Assembly (NCBI GenBank): GCA_045531235.1
Contig: JAZSDQ010000012.1
Coordinates: forward strand, 1-33,595
Direction of reading: 5' to 3'
DNA length: 33,595 nt
Source of the DNA: RGIG5579 sp045531235
GTDB taxonomy: Bacteria; Bacillota; Clostridia; Oscillospirales; SIG627
In this document: one piece after another, positions 1 through 7,774 of the stretch
Layout of the letters: every line of letters begins with the position of its first letter
Position numbering within the stretch: the first letter of the stretch is position 1
Notes under the pieces: model-generated
Database searches by the model: none
What the model saw: the letters and a program-made list of their open reading frames with translations, nothing else
Told to the model about the DNA's origin: nothing
Program-made: the position numbers and the translations under genes

Positions 1-2154
1 ACCTACTACATTGGGAACAGTGACATTGGCTTCTTTCAAGCCTTCCTCGGTGTAAAGAACAACCTTCGCGCCTTTGGCAAGCATAGTGCCGGGAGCAGGG
101 GACTGATCCACGACGGATGCGCCGTTTCCTACCACGGTAACCTTAAGACCCTTGTTCTTTAATGCATTGGAAGCATAGGTTTCGGTCTTACCCTTAAAAT
201 CGCTGAGTGCAGTTCCCAGCGCGGCAAGCTCATCTTCGGTATATTCAGGTTCCACGCCAAGATAAGGCAAGACCTCCGCCATGATTTTTGAAACATAGGG
301 GGCGGCAACTACAGAGCCGTAATATGCGCCTACAGGCTCATCTACGATAACAATAACTGCCACTTCCGGCTCATCGGCAGGAGCAAAAGCAACACAAGAA
401 GACACGTAAAACGTTTCTTCGCCCTGGCTGATTTCCGTTTTTGTGGAAGTACCTGTTTTTGCCGCAATTTTATATCCCGCGACGGCAGCGTTTTTATTGC
501 CGCCGTTAACTACACTTTCGTGAAGGTATTTCCAGATCAATTCGCAGTTTTCCTTGGAAACCACCTGGCGCATACTTTCGGTATCATAGCTTTCTACCAC
601 GTTACCGTCATCATCCAGCCTTGCTTTCAGAACGTGAGGAGTAACAAGATATCCACCATTGGCAACGGCACAAACAGCACGCAGGTGAGAAATGGGAGTT
701 ACTTTAAAGTTCTGACCGAAGGCAGCAACGGCTGCGTCTACGCCGGAATACGTATTCAGATTAAAGAAGAGGTTTTTAGCTTCTCCGTAAATATCCACTT
801 CGGTGGTTTCGTTATAGCCGAACGCCTTATAGTACTTATAAAACATCTCTTTTCCGAGACGTTGGCTCATCGTTACGAACACGGGGTTGCAGGAATTACC
901 CAAAGCTTCTTCAAAAGTTTGGGTTCCGTGGCCTGCCAGCTTGTGGCAGTGAATGGGCTTGGAAAGGCCGGGAATGCGAATATATCCCACGCATCTGAAA
1001 TGTTCCGTTGCCGTGACGAGGTTCTCTTCCAATACCATAGCAGAAGTGATGATCTTAAATGTGGAACCGGGTTCATAAAGCTCGGTAACCGCTTTGTTTT
1101 TCCAAAGCTCGTTAAGCAGTTCTACCTTTTTCGCTGTCTTCTCTTCATCCGTGCCTTCAAAAGCAGAAAGAATAGCCTCTGACATAGCATCCAGGGTGTA
1201 GGGATCGTTCAGATCAAAGTCGGGTTTGGTACTCATCGCCAGAATTTCGGCGCTGTTTACATCCATAATTAGACCGCAAACACGATTTTGCGCCTGCGAA
1301 TCTTCCAGTGCTTCTTTCAAATACTTTTCCAGAATGCTCTGGCAGGTCCAGTCAATGGTGAGCATCATATCCGATCCGTCTACCGCATCAATATAGCTCT
1401 CGTATTTCGTGCTCATATCGTTGCCAAGACCGTCTTTTGCGGAAATGATCTTTCCGTCGGTACCGCTTAAAAGCTCGTTATAGTATGCTTCCACACCGGA
1501 AAGGCCGTAGCCGTCCGTACCGGTAAAGCCGATGACGTGGCTTGCAAGAGAGGAATAGGGATAATATCTTTTGGATTCTTCAGCAAAGTGGATGAACGCG
1601 GAGTAGTGCTTTTCCGCCACCATTTTCTTGATCTCGCCGGTGACTTCCAGTTCCACCTGCTTTTTGATGGTTTCATCAGCACGCTTCGTTTTGGCTGCTT
1701 TTTCCAAAACAAAAGATTCTTCTACACCAAGATATTTATGAAGCTCTGAAGCAATATCCTGAGCTACGGTAATGCCTGTATTGGGAAACAGCGCGAGAAG
1801 CTTTGTTCTCTCTTCTTTTTGTACAGCGCTGTCTTTAATGTCTTCCACTAAAGTTTCCACGTAAGCGGAAACCGTTAGATTAGGAATGGTATTGGGAGAA
1901 ATGAAAACACGCTCAACGGTGGTACTGATGGCAAGCACCTTCATATTTCGGTCGTAAATGGTGCCTCTTTTTGCCTTAATGGTGGTTTCTTTTGTATATT
2001 GATTTACCGTATCGGACTGATAGCGGTCGTAATTCAATACCTGAAGATAAAAAAGTCTTCCGCACAGAATCAGCGCAAACACAAGAAACAGCACGAAAAC
2101 AACCGTGCAGCGTTTATTTAGTTTTAATCTTCCTGCCTGCAGCTTTTCCAGCAT
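1..2154 (-). CDS. Class B penicillin-binding protein with PASTA repeats (FtsI/PBP2B or SpoVD type), C-terminus cut by window edge
   Basis: Septal or spore-cortex peptidoglycan transpeptidase; 718 codons are visible and no stop is reached at base 1. The start is an ATG with AAAGGAG six bases upstream. An uncleaved membrane anchor spans about residues 17-36, followed by the pedestal domain. The transpeptidase motifs are all present: active-site serine in STFK (364-367), SCN (421-423) and KTG (566-568). One PASTA domain covers about 645-702 and a second (VPNVVG) begins as the window ends. SpoVD normally has one PASTA domain, so a second would favour a vegetative PBP2-type division enzyme. It is the fourth gene after mraZ, rsmH and ftsL, the usual head of the division and cell wall cluster, but a terminator-like hairpin separates it from ftsL. 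Family is certain; the exact orthologue is not. Confidence 0.93.
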   Translation of the reverse strand, partial: MLEKLQAGRLKLNKRCTVVFVLFLVFALILCGRLFYLQVLNYDRYQSDTVNQYTKETTIKAKRGTIYDRNMKVLAISTTVERVFISPNTIPNLTVSAYVETLVEDIKDSAVQKEERTKLLALFPNTGITVAQDIASELHKYLGVEESFVLEKAAKTKRADETIKKQVELEVTGEIKKMVAEKHYSAFIHFAEESKRYYPYSSLASHVIGFTGTDGYGLSGVEAYYNELLSGTDGKIISAKDGLGNDMSTKYESYIDAVDGSDMMLTIDWTCQSILEKYLKEALEDSQAQNRVCGLIMDVNSAEILAMSTKPDFDLNDPYTLDAMSEAILSAFEGTDEEKTAKKVELLNELWKNKAVTELYEPGSTFKIITSAMVLEENLVTATEHFRCVGYIRIPGLSKPIHCHKLAGHGTQTFEEALGNSCNPVFVTMSQRLGKEMFYKYYKAFGYNETTEVDIYGEAKNLFFNLNTYSGVDAAVAAFGQNFKVTPISHLRAVCAVANGGYLVTPHVLKARLDDDGNVVESYDTESMRQVVSKENCELIWKYLHESVVNGGNKNAAVAGYKIAAKTGTSTKTEISQGEETFYVSSCVAFAPADEPEVAVIVIVDEPVGAYYGSVVAAPYVSKIMAEVLPYLGVEPEYTEDELAALGTALSDFKGKTETYASNALKNKGLKVTVVGNGASVVDQSPAPGTMLAKGAKVVLYTEEGLKEANVTVPNVVG

Positions 2155-2204
2155 GGAATTCTCCTTTTTTCAATTATTTTAAAAGAAATTCACCGTCTAT
2201 ATTG

Positions 2205-2237
2205 TCAAAAAGAGTAAAGGGAAAAAATCCTTTACTC
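2205..2237 (-). terminator. Rho-independent terminator-like hairpin between ftsL and the PBP gene
   Basis: On the minus strand, GAGTAAAGG and CCTTTACTC form a 9-bp stem around an 8-base loop, followed at once by TCTTTTTGAC. It lies in the 130-base gap after ftsL. A TTGACA overlaps the end of the U-tract, but no good -10 sits 16-18 bases further on, so a new promoter for the PBP gene is only a possibility. Confidence 0.65.
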
Positions 2238-2284
2238 AATTTGATTCGTGCTACGTTTGAACTTTATGCTCGATGGCAAAATAA

Positions 2285-2932
2285 TTATTCCTTTTCCGAA
2301 CGGAAAAGTGCCATAATATTCTGCAAAAGAGTTTGCAATCCGGAAAGTTCTTCCTCCTCCGTTTGCTGCCAAACATCCGTAGCTTCCGCCACGGAAACAT
2401 ACTTTTTGGGAAGCGTAGACGATGCAACCATACCGTATTCCTGTGTTGCGATCCGCTCTACTTCATCCAGGTCAAATTTACTCTCCAGCTGGACCTCAAG
2501 GCGAGTTGCTTCTTCTTTCAGTTTGGTGATCTGAGTTTGCATCTGATCAATGGAATAAGAATACTCCTCGATCTGAATGGAAAGGGAGAGCATATACATA
2601 AACACAGCCGCAATCAATACACAGGTAGCAATGAAAGCATAAGGAATGGGTTTTTTTGCTGCTGCGGCACGAGTTACTACCTTTGCGCCGCGATCTTCCT
2701 CTGCAAGAGCAAGCTCCTGCTTTTCTTTTGTACCGGGAGTAAAAACAAGCTCACGATTCAGTTTATTCAGATTCTTGGAAATTCGTTTTTCCGGATCGAT
2801 AGCATCCGGATGGGTCTCTCTGGGACGCAGTTTCGGACTGTAATTATCGGAAGCATGATGCTTCTTCTGCTTTTGAGCAACGGAAACGGATTCTTCCTGT
2901 TCCTTTGCCTTTTTCCGATACATTGTATCCAT
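2285..2932 (-). CDS. ftsL: FtsL/DivIC-like septum formation protein
   Basis: A 215-residue bitopic membrane protein. A long charged cytoplasmic N-terminus (about 1-95) precedes a single transmembrane segment (about 98-118), an extracytoplasmic coiled coil rich in Gln, Glu and Lys (about 120-155), and a short C-terminal tail. This is the architecture of FtsL/DivIC proteins, which bridge FtsB/DivIC and the septal transpeptidase in the divisome. Sequence conservation in the family is low, so the call rests on topology and on its place between rsmH and a class B PBP. The start has GAGAGGT six bases upstream; a second ATG three codons later is possible. The cytoplasmic part is longer than in most FtsL proteins, which are about 90-130 residues. 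Confidence 0.82.
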   Translation of the reverse strand: MDTMYRKKAKEQEESVSVAQKQKKHHASDNYSPKLRPRETHPDAIDPEKRISKNLNKLNRELVFTPGTKEKQELALAEEDRGAKVVTRAAAAKKPIPYAFIATCVLIAAVFMYMLSLSIQIEEYSYSIDQMQTQITKLKEEATRLEVQLESKFDLDEVERIATQEYGMVASSTLPKKYVSVAEATDVWQQTEEEELSGLQTLLQNIMALFRSEKE

Positions 2933-2947
2933 AGGAAACCTCTCTTT

Positions 2948-3880
2948 CTATCTTTTTTCCGCAACTCTCAGCTTGGCGCTGCGGCTGCGGGGATTTTTTT
3001 CTTCTTCCTCTTTGGAAGGAATGATGGGCTTTCGGGTAATATTTACAAGCTTCGGTTCAAAGCCGCAAACGCAAACGGGAAAATCTCTCGGACAAGTGCA
3101 ACCATCAATATATCCTTTGATACATTCTTTGACTACCCGGTCTTCTAAGGAATGAAACGTAATCACGGCAAGTCTTCCGCCCGGGCGAAGGCGCTCTATC
3201 AATTGATCCAAGGTCCTTGGAATGACATCAAGCTCGCGGTTCACTTCAATGCGAATGGCTTGAAAGCTGCGGCGGGCAGGGTGTTTTCCTTCAAAGCGCT
3301 CCTTAGGAGGAAACACGCTTTTTATGATTTCTGCAAGTTCAAGAGTGGTTTCAATGGGCTTTGATTCCCTTTGCTTAACGATAGCGCGGGCAATGGCAGA
3401 AGCTCTTTTTTCTTCGCCATACTGTGACAAAATGCGACATAGATCGCTTTGGGAATAACTATTTACTACATCTTTGGCAGAAAGTGCAGCGGAAGGATCC
3501 ATTCGCATATCAAGGGGTGCATCGTGATGATAGGAAAAGCCACGTTCCGGTGTATCCAGCTGATGAGAAGAAACCCCAAGATCGATCATCGCACCGTCGA
3601 TCCCGTCGGGTGCGACCCGGTCAAGCACTTCGCCTACATTTTCAAAATTGGTATGAAACAGTTGAAACTTGCCTTCATATTCCGCAAGACGTATTTTTGC
3701 ATTTTCAATGGCGGCAATATCCTGATCCAGTGCGATCAGATTTCCTGTGGTGAGCCTTGAAAGAACAAGGGAGGAATGCCCTGCCCCACCCAGGGTGCAG
3801 TCAACATACACGCCGTCAGGCTTTATCGCCAGAGCATCTACGGTTTCATAAAACAAAACAGGCTTATGAGAAAACGCCAT
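2948..3880 (-). CDS. rsmH: 16S rRNA (cytosine(1402)-N(4))-methyltransferase RsmH
   Basis: SAM-dependent methyltransferase that modifies the N4 position of C1402 in the ribosomal P site. The 310 residues match the usual family length. It opens with HKPVLFYETVDAL, followed by the SAM motif DCTLGGAGHS, and carries the family signatures IDLGVSSHQLD, RGFSY and ALDQD, with FHSLEDRVVK near the C-terminus. The ATG overlaps the mraZ stop by one base (TGATG), which suggests translational coupling. ftsL follows after 15 bases. Identification is secure. Confidence 0.98.
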   Translation of the reverse strand: MAFSHKPVLFYETVDALAIKPDGVYVDCTLGGAGHSSLVLSRLTTGNLIALDQDIAAIENAKIRLAEYEGKFQLFHTNFENVGEVLDRVAPDGIDGAMIDLGVSSHQLDTPERGFSYHHDAPLDMRMDPSAALSAKDVVNSYSQSDLCRILSQYGEEKRASAIARAIVKQRESKPIETTLELAEIIKSVFPPKERFEGKHPARRSFQAIRIEVNRELDVIPRTLDQLIERLRPGGRLAVITFHSLEDRVVKECIKGYIDGCTCPRDFPVCVCGFEPKLVNITRKPIIPSKEEEEKNPRSRSAKLRVAEKR

Positions 3881-4314
3881 CAGAGTCCGTTCCTCTTCAA
3901 AATTTCTTCAATGGAAGCGGTGCGTGTATCGGCAATATAACTGCGGTAGCTTTCTTCGTCCCAGATCTCCGCGTGGTCACCGCAGCCGAGAACAACAACG
4001 TTCTTTGTAATAGAAGCAAACTCACGAAGCTGAACGGGAAGAAGAATACGGCCCTGATTATCCGGCTCAACGTCCTGCATAGATGCGTAAAAGAATCTGC
4101 GAACGTCCCGTGCTTCGGTTTCGGGCAAAAGAGAAATTTTCTCCTCAAAGCTACGCCATTTTTCTTCGGTGTACAAATTGATGCACTGATCCAAGGAACG
4201 AACAAGGATCATTGCTTCCCCCTGAGGGAATAATTCTCTTAATTTTGCAGGGACAAGCAGTCTGCCTTTGGCATCTGCCGAGCACTTATATTCGCCGCAA
4301 AAAGATCGGATCAC
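3880..4314 (-). CDS. mraZ: Transcriptional regulator MraZ
   Basis: DNA-binding regulator of the division and cell wall cluster, made of two SpoVT/AbrB-type swapped-hairpin halves. Each half carries a DxxGR signature: DAKGRLLVP near residue 14 and DNQGRILLP near residue 88. I chose the GTG at 4314, which has AAAGGGG eight bases upstream and gives 144 residues, the normal MraZ length. A longer open frame to 4404 would translate the leader hairpins and lacks family similarity. MraZ is known to repress its own promoter through repeated short boxes; matching boxes overlap the promoter here. It is the first gene of the cluster. Confidence 0.96.
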   Translation of the reverse strand: MIRSFCGEYKCSADAKGRLLVPAKLRELFPQGEAMILVRSLDQCINLYTEEKWRSFEEKISLLPETEARDVRRFFYASMQDVEPDNQGRILLPVQLREFASITKNVVVLGCGDHAEIWDEESYRSYIADTRTASIEEILKRNGL

Positions 4315-4346
4315 AGACCGCACCCCTTTCTTATAAATAAAAAATA

Positions 4347-4366
4347 CCCCTCTATTATGGGAGGGG
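4347..4366 (-). terminator. Attenuator-like hairpin in the mraZ leader
   Basis: On the minus strand CCCCTC and GAGGGG form a 6-bp GC-rich stem with an 8-base loop, followed by TATTTTTTATTT. This resembles an intrinsic terminator about 30 bases ahead of the mraZ start codon. The CCCCT arm is also complementary to the AGGGG of the mraZ ribosome binding site, so an alternative pairing is possible. Activity is inferred only. Confidence 0.45.
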
Positions 4367-4378
4367 ATAGGAAAACGA

Positions 4379-4413
4379 TGGTAAAAATGGATTTTTTCAC
4401 CCACTTTTTACCA
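4379..4413 (-). repeat. Inverted repeat in the mraZ leader
   Basis: TGGTAAAAA and TTTTTACCA form a perfect 9-base inverted repeat with a 17-base spacer in the transcribed mraZ leader, just upstream of the attenuator-like hairpin. One arm overlaps the last MraZ-type box, so it may simply reflect the operator. Confidence 0.5.
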
Positions 4414-4436
4414 CTTATTCCCCTCTGTCACCCATT
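4399..4436 (-). promoter_or_regulatory. MraZ-type operator: four boxes at 10-bp period
   Basis: Read on the minus strand, four G-rich boxes follow each other at exact 10-base steps: ATGGGTGA, AGAGGGGA, AAGTGGTA and AAGTGGGTG. They start at the -10 element and run into the initially transcribed region. MraZ proteins of other bacteria bind direct repeats of about this kind (TGGG/GTGG core, one per helical turn). Autorepression is therefore a well-founded inference. Confidence 0.75.
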
Positions 4437-4462
4437 ATAGCGGAGTATTTCCATTATTTCAA
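4434..4462 (-). promoter_or_regulatory. Sigma-A promoter of mraZ
   Basis: TTGAAA (4457-4462), a 17-base spacer and a perfect TATAAT (4434-4439) on the minus strand. The predicted leader to the mraZ GTG is about 110 bases. Confidence 0.88.
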
Positions 4463-4501
4463 TAGTTTTAAGGCAATTTCTTAGGGTTGTTCATAAAATG
4501 T

Positions 4502-4975
4502 TTACAATTTGTTCTGCAAAAGTTTTACCACATTCTTCGGTAAATAAGCCAAAAGCTCTTCACCGTTCGCTATTTTCTCCCGTACGAGTGTAGAAGAAAG
4601 AGTCTGAAATTCTTTTTTTGCATCGAGATACAGCGTTTCCACACCGCAATGCAAGAAGTTGAATTCTGCCATATTTTTTTCGTACAGAAAATCTTTTTCA
4701 TTGCGAACGCCCTTTACAAGGACTGCATCGCATCGCCCCAAAAGATATTCATAGAGCATACCGCCGTAATAAGTAACGGTGATATTCTCTTCCCCGTCAA
4801 AAGCTGCTTTGCAGAATTCCAGCCTTTCTTCGGGGGAAAAACGGTACTTCTTGTCCCGATTATCCATAACCACAACCTCGCAAGAGCCAAAAATGGCGGC
4901 GGCGCGGCGAATGATATCCACGTGCCCAAGAGTAATGGGGTCGTAGCTACCGGGACAAACAGCAATTTTTTTCAC
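4502..4975 (-). CDS. coaD: Phosphopantetheine adenylyltransferase
   Basis: Catalyses the penultimate step of coenzyme A synthesis: transfer of AMP from ATP to 4'-phosphopantetheine. The GTG at 4975, with AAAGGAGG upstream, gives 157 residues starting KKIAVCPGSYDPITLGH, which contains the nucleotidyltransferase motif (T/H)xGH. The C-terminal signature is present as SSTLVREKIANGE, the counterpart of the usual ISSTxVRE motif. A start at 5017 would add an N-terminal extension unknown in the family. It overlaps the end of the uvrC-rsmD gene by four bases (GTGA). rsmD-coaD is a common pair. The mraZ promoter follows within 60 bases and no clear terminator lies between. Confidence 0.96.
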   Translation of the reverse strand: MKKIAVCPGSYDPITLGHVDIIRRAAAIFGSCEVVVMDNRDKKYRFSPEERLEFCKAAFDGEENITVTYYGGMLYEYLLGRCDAVLVKGVRNEKDFLYEKNMAEFNFLHCGVETLYLDAKKEFQTLSSTLVREKIANGEELLAYLPKNVVKLLQNKL

Positions 4976-7413
4976 GATTCCGCCTCCTTTTTTGTACGGA
5001 CGAAATAGACGTAGCATTTGGAAAACTTATACCGTTTGATGCTTTCAATGGTTTCCATAACGCTTTCGGGAATTTTAGATTCGTCAAGCTCTGCGCCTGC
5101 GCCCTCTACCATCAAAAGACCGCCTGCCTTTACAAGACCGCCGCGGAGGATCCGCTTGATGAGTTCCGCAGTCAAGTCCTTGTCATAAGGAGGATCGGCA
5201 AACACGAAATCAAAGCTTTGTCCTCTCTTGGAAGCGGATTTGATATATTCGCCGTATTCACTGCGGATCACTTTCGTTTGGAGAGTAAATCCCGTTTTTT
5301 CAATATTTTTACGAAGAACCTTCAGGGAATCCTCACTGCAATCCACAAAGGTACAGGATGCTGCCCCGCGGCTGATAGCCTCAAGGCCCATCTGGCCAGA
5401 TCCAGCAAAAAGATCCAGAAAGCTTTTCTCTGCAAGATCAAACTGAATGGCGCTGAAAACGCCTTCTTTGGTCATTTCCGTAGTGGGGCGAACGGAATCT
5501 CCGGCAAGGGTGGTAAGTCGAACTCCTTTTGCTTTTCCTGTAATAATTCTCATCATAAACGAATCCTTCTTTTCTTTGGTATGATACGCCTTGTAAATTT
5601 CCTCGGCATCTTTTCGGGATATCCCCGGTACATTGGCAAGTTCATCCACCGAAGCGGCACGAACAGCCTTGATGCTTTTCATGGTTTTCAAAAGGGCAGT
5701 TGCCTTCTTTTCACCGATACCGCGGATCTTCGTCAGAGAAGACTGCTTTACGGTTTTTCTTCTGCCCGAATCCATACGAGAGAGGCTGAAACGATGAACT
5801 TCCTCCTGAATGGAGTAGATAAACTGAAACAAGCGGGTATCGTGAGCAATGGAAATATCATTTTCGCCGTCGGTCAGACAACGGGTTTTGTGAAACGCGT
5901 CCTTGACCATTCCAAAAACAGGGACTGTAAGCCCCAGATCGGAAAACGCTTTTTTTACGGCATGAACCTGACCTGCGGCGCCGTCAACGAGGAAAAGATC
6001 AGGCAAGGGAGCAAAATTTTCATCTCCGTCAAGATAGCGCTTTCCACGGCGAATGATGGCTTCGTACATACAGCCTGTATCATCGGGATGATCGGTAGTA
6101 ATGGAAAAACTTTTATACGCTCTCTTGAGAAAGCGGGCATTTTCCACGGTAATGATTCCTGCGGATACCTGACTTGCGCCGGAATTTGAGATATCAATGC
6201 TCTCAATTCGTTCGGGAACGACCTCAAGGCCAAGCAAAGAAGCAAGGCTTATCAAAACTTCTTCATCCCGCGCCATCATAGCTCTTCTATGCAAAGCCGC
6301 TTCCTTGGCATTGGCGTTTGCCATTTCCAAAAGACTTCTCCCCTCTCCCCTTTGGGGAACGTAAAAATCGTGAGCACCGGGAAGAAATTCGGCAACTGCG
6401 GAAAGATCGGGACCAAAAAGCCCCTCGGGAACAAGAATTGTTTTCGGCACCTCATCTCTCCCGCGATAAAGAGAGAGCACGAAGGAAGCAAAGCTTTCTT
6501 CCGATAAGATCTCATCGGCGCCGAAATGATAGGGCGTGCTATCCACAAGGCGGCCCTCGCGAATGGATAGCAAATGAATGCAGCCGCCAACTTCGTCATA
6601 AAATACACCGAAAACGTCTGCATAAAAGTGAAGATCCTTCACCACCTGCTTGGTATCGGACAGCGTTTTCAAAGCTTGGATGCGATCCCGAAAGGCGGCG
6701 GCTTTTTCAAACTCCATATTTTCTGCCGCATCTTCCATTTTTCCCTGCAATTGAGACAGTATTTTCTTATGATCGTGCTTAAAAAAGAGAATGACCTCTT
6801 CAATGCGGCGGGCATAATCTTCTTCTGTAACTTTACCCGTACAAACGCCTACGCATCTGCCCAAGTGATAGAACAAGCAAGGGCGGCCTTTTCCCATCTC
6901 TTGGGGAAATTTCCTTTTACAGGTCGGCAGAGAAAACAGCTTGTTGGCAAGATCAATATTGGTTCGGACGGCGCCCGAGGAACTGAACGGACCGAAATAA
7001 AGGCTCTTTCCATCGCCTTTTATACGATTGCGAGCAAAAGAAAGCCTGGGATAATTTTCATCGGTAGAAAGGCGGATATAGGGATAATTCTTATCGTCTT
7101 TCAGACGGATATTGAATTTTGGCTGATGCAATTTGATTTTTTCATTTTCAAGAATCAACGCTTCCCTCTCGGTAGAGGTAACGATGGTCTGAAAATCCAC
7201 GGCCGTCTGCACCAATTTCTCCGTTTTCGGCGGGTGCTTTCCGCGATTTTGAAAATAGCTGAGAACCCGATCGTGAAGGGCGCGGCTCTTGCCGACGTAA
7301 ATGATCTCTCCTTTTTTATCAAAGAAAAGATAAATACCCGGTTTTTTCGGAAGGCTTTTTGCTTTTTCTATGAGAACTTCCGATGACAGGATCTGAGGAA
7401 TGTATTCCTTCAT
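4972..7413 (-). CDS. uvrC: UvrC-RsmD fusion: excinuclease ABC subunit C joined to 16S rRNA (guanine(966)-N(2))-methyltransferase
   Basis: One uninterrupted 813-codon frame encodes two complete proteins. Residues 1-619 are UvrC, which makes both incisions in nucleotide excision repair: GIY-YIG nuclease (GIY 26-28, YVG 39-41, Arg49, Glu89), four-cysteine Fe-S motif (C165, C179, C187, C191), UVR domain for UvrB (about 225-250), RNase H-like nuclease (D407, D477, H540) and paired HhH motifs (about 560-610). Residues 621-813 are RsmD, which methylates G966 of 16S rRNA: SAM motif DLFAGSG (667-673) and catalytic DPPY (740-743). No stop codon separates them. Two ATGs at the junction (codons 620-621) have AAGGA seven bases upstream, so RsmD could also be made separately. 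The start at 7413 has GGAG six bases upstream. Normally these are two genes. Confidence 0.94.
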   Translation of the reverse strand: MKEYIPQILSSEVLIEKAKSLPKKPGIYLFFDKKGEIIYVGKSRALHDRVLSYFQNRGKHPPKTEKLVQTAVDFQTIVTSTEREALILENEKIKLHQPKFNIRLKDDKNYPYIRLSTDENYPRLSFARNRIKGDGKSLYFGPFSSSGAVRTNIDLANKLFSLPTCKRKFPQEMGKGRPCLFYHLGRCVGVCTGKVTEEDYARRIEEVILFFKHDHKKILSQLQGKMEDAAENMEFEKAAAFRDRIQALKTLSDTKQVVKDLHFYADVFGVFYDEVGGCIHLLSIREGRLVDSTPYHFGADEILSEESFASFVLSLYRGRDEVPKTILVPEGLFGPDLSAVAEFLPGAHDFYVPQRGEGRSLLEMANANAKEAALHRRAMMARDEEVLISLASLLGLEVVPERIESIDISNSGASQVSAGIITVENARFLKRAYKSFSITTDHPDDTGCMYEAIIRRGKRYLDGDENFAPLPDLFLVDGAAGQVHAVKKAFSDLGLTVPVFGMVKDAFHKTRCLTDGENDISIAHDTRLFQFIYSIQEEVHRFSLSRMDSGRRKTVKQSSLTKIRGIGEKKATALLKTMKSIKAVRAASVDELANVPGISRKDAEEIYKAYHTKEKKDSFMMRIITGKAKGVRLTTLAGDSVRPTTEMTKEGVFSAIQFDLAEKSFLDLFAGSGQMGLEAISRGAASCTFVDCSEDSLKVLRKNIEKTGFTLQTKVIRSEYGEYIKSASKRGQSFDFVFADPPYDKDLTAELIKRILRGGLVKAGGLLMVEGAGAELDESKIPESVMETIESIKRYKFSKCYVYFVRTKKEAES
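5551..5570 (-). promoter_or_regulatory. rsmD: Internal ribosome binding site and candidate rsmD start inside the fused frame
   Basis: AGAAGGA (5564-5570) is followed after seven bases by two consecutive ATG codons (5551-5556) in the same frame as uvrC. Translation from here would give a normal 193-194 residue RsmD beginning MRIITGKAKG. This decides whether RsmD exists only as a fusion tail or also as a free enzyme. Confidence 0.6.
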
Positions 7414-7420
7414 ACGTACT

Positions 7421-7459
7421 CCAAAAAATAAAAATACCGCTTGCCCTATGGACAAGCGG
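7421..7459 (-). terminator. Rho-independent terminator between the HPr gene and uvrC
   Basis: CCGCTTGTCC and GGGCAAGCGG form a 10-bp stem (one G-U pair) with loop ATA, followed by TATTTTTATTTTTT. The T-rich tract runs directly into the uvrC ribosome binding site. It begins seven bases after the HPr stop codon. Since no promoter is visible before uvrC, some read-through is implied. Confidence 0.85.
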
Positions 7460-7465
7460 CAACGA

Positions 7466-7729
7466 TCAATCGTTGAAGCCGGCGAGGATCAAATTGGAAA
7501 GACCCTCGATCGCATCTAACTCATCAGCACCATCTGCGATGATATTGATACGAGTGCCTTTGGTAATACCCAGAGAAAGGATTCCCAAGAGGCTCTTTGC
7601 ATTTGCCCGACGGTCACCGCACTCTACCCAAAGGGAGCTCTTGTAGCTGTTGGCCTTCTGAATAAAATAGGTTGCAGGTCTGGCGTGCAGACCAACACTG
7701 TTCATAACCGTAACTTCTTTCGAGATCAT
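7466..7729 (-). CDS. HPr-family phosphocarrier protein
   Basis: Small phosphocarrier of the phosphotransferase system. With the ATG at 7729 (AGGAG seven bases upstream) it has 87 residues, the normal HPr length. Numbering from this start puts the phosphorylated histidine at His15 in GLHARPAT and the regulatory serine at Ser46 in NAKSLLG, exactly the canonical HPr positions. In Gram-positive bacteria His15 is phosphorylated by enzyme I and Ser46 by HPr kinase for carbon catabolite control. No ptsI or sugar permease is nearby, so it could be a main HPr in an isolated locus or a Crh-like variant; the retained His15 favours HPr. It has its own promoter and terminator. Confidence 0.92.
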   Translation of the reverse strand: MISKEVTVMNSVGLHARPATYFIQKANSYKSSLWVECGDRRANAKSLLGILSLGITKGTRINIIADGADELDAIEGLSNLILAGFND

Positions 7730-7774
7730 AATCTGACTCCTATTCACACAGTCCTATTAAAAAATATTAAAGTC

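Noticed and set aside
4315..4404. N-terminal extension of mraZ
   Set aside because: It would translate the leader hairpins and has no similarity to MraZ; the GTG at 4314 has a strong ribosome binding site and gives the normal length.
5218..7386. Plus-strand open frames of 323 and 270 codons antisense to uvrC-rsmD
   Set aside because: Composition and lack of motifs mark them as shadows of the minus-strand fusion gene.
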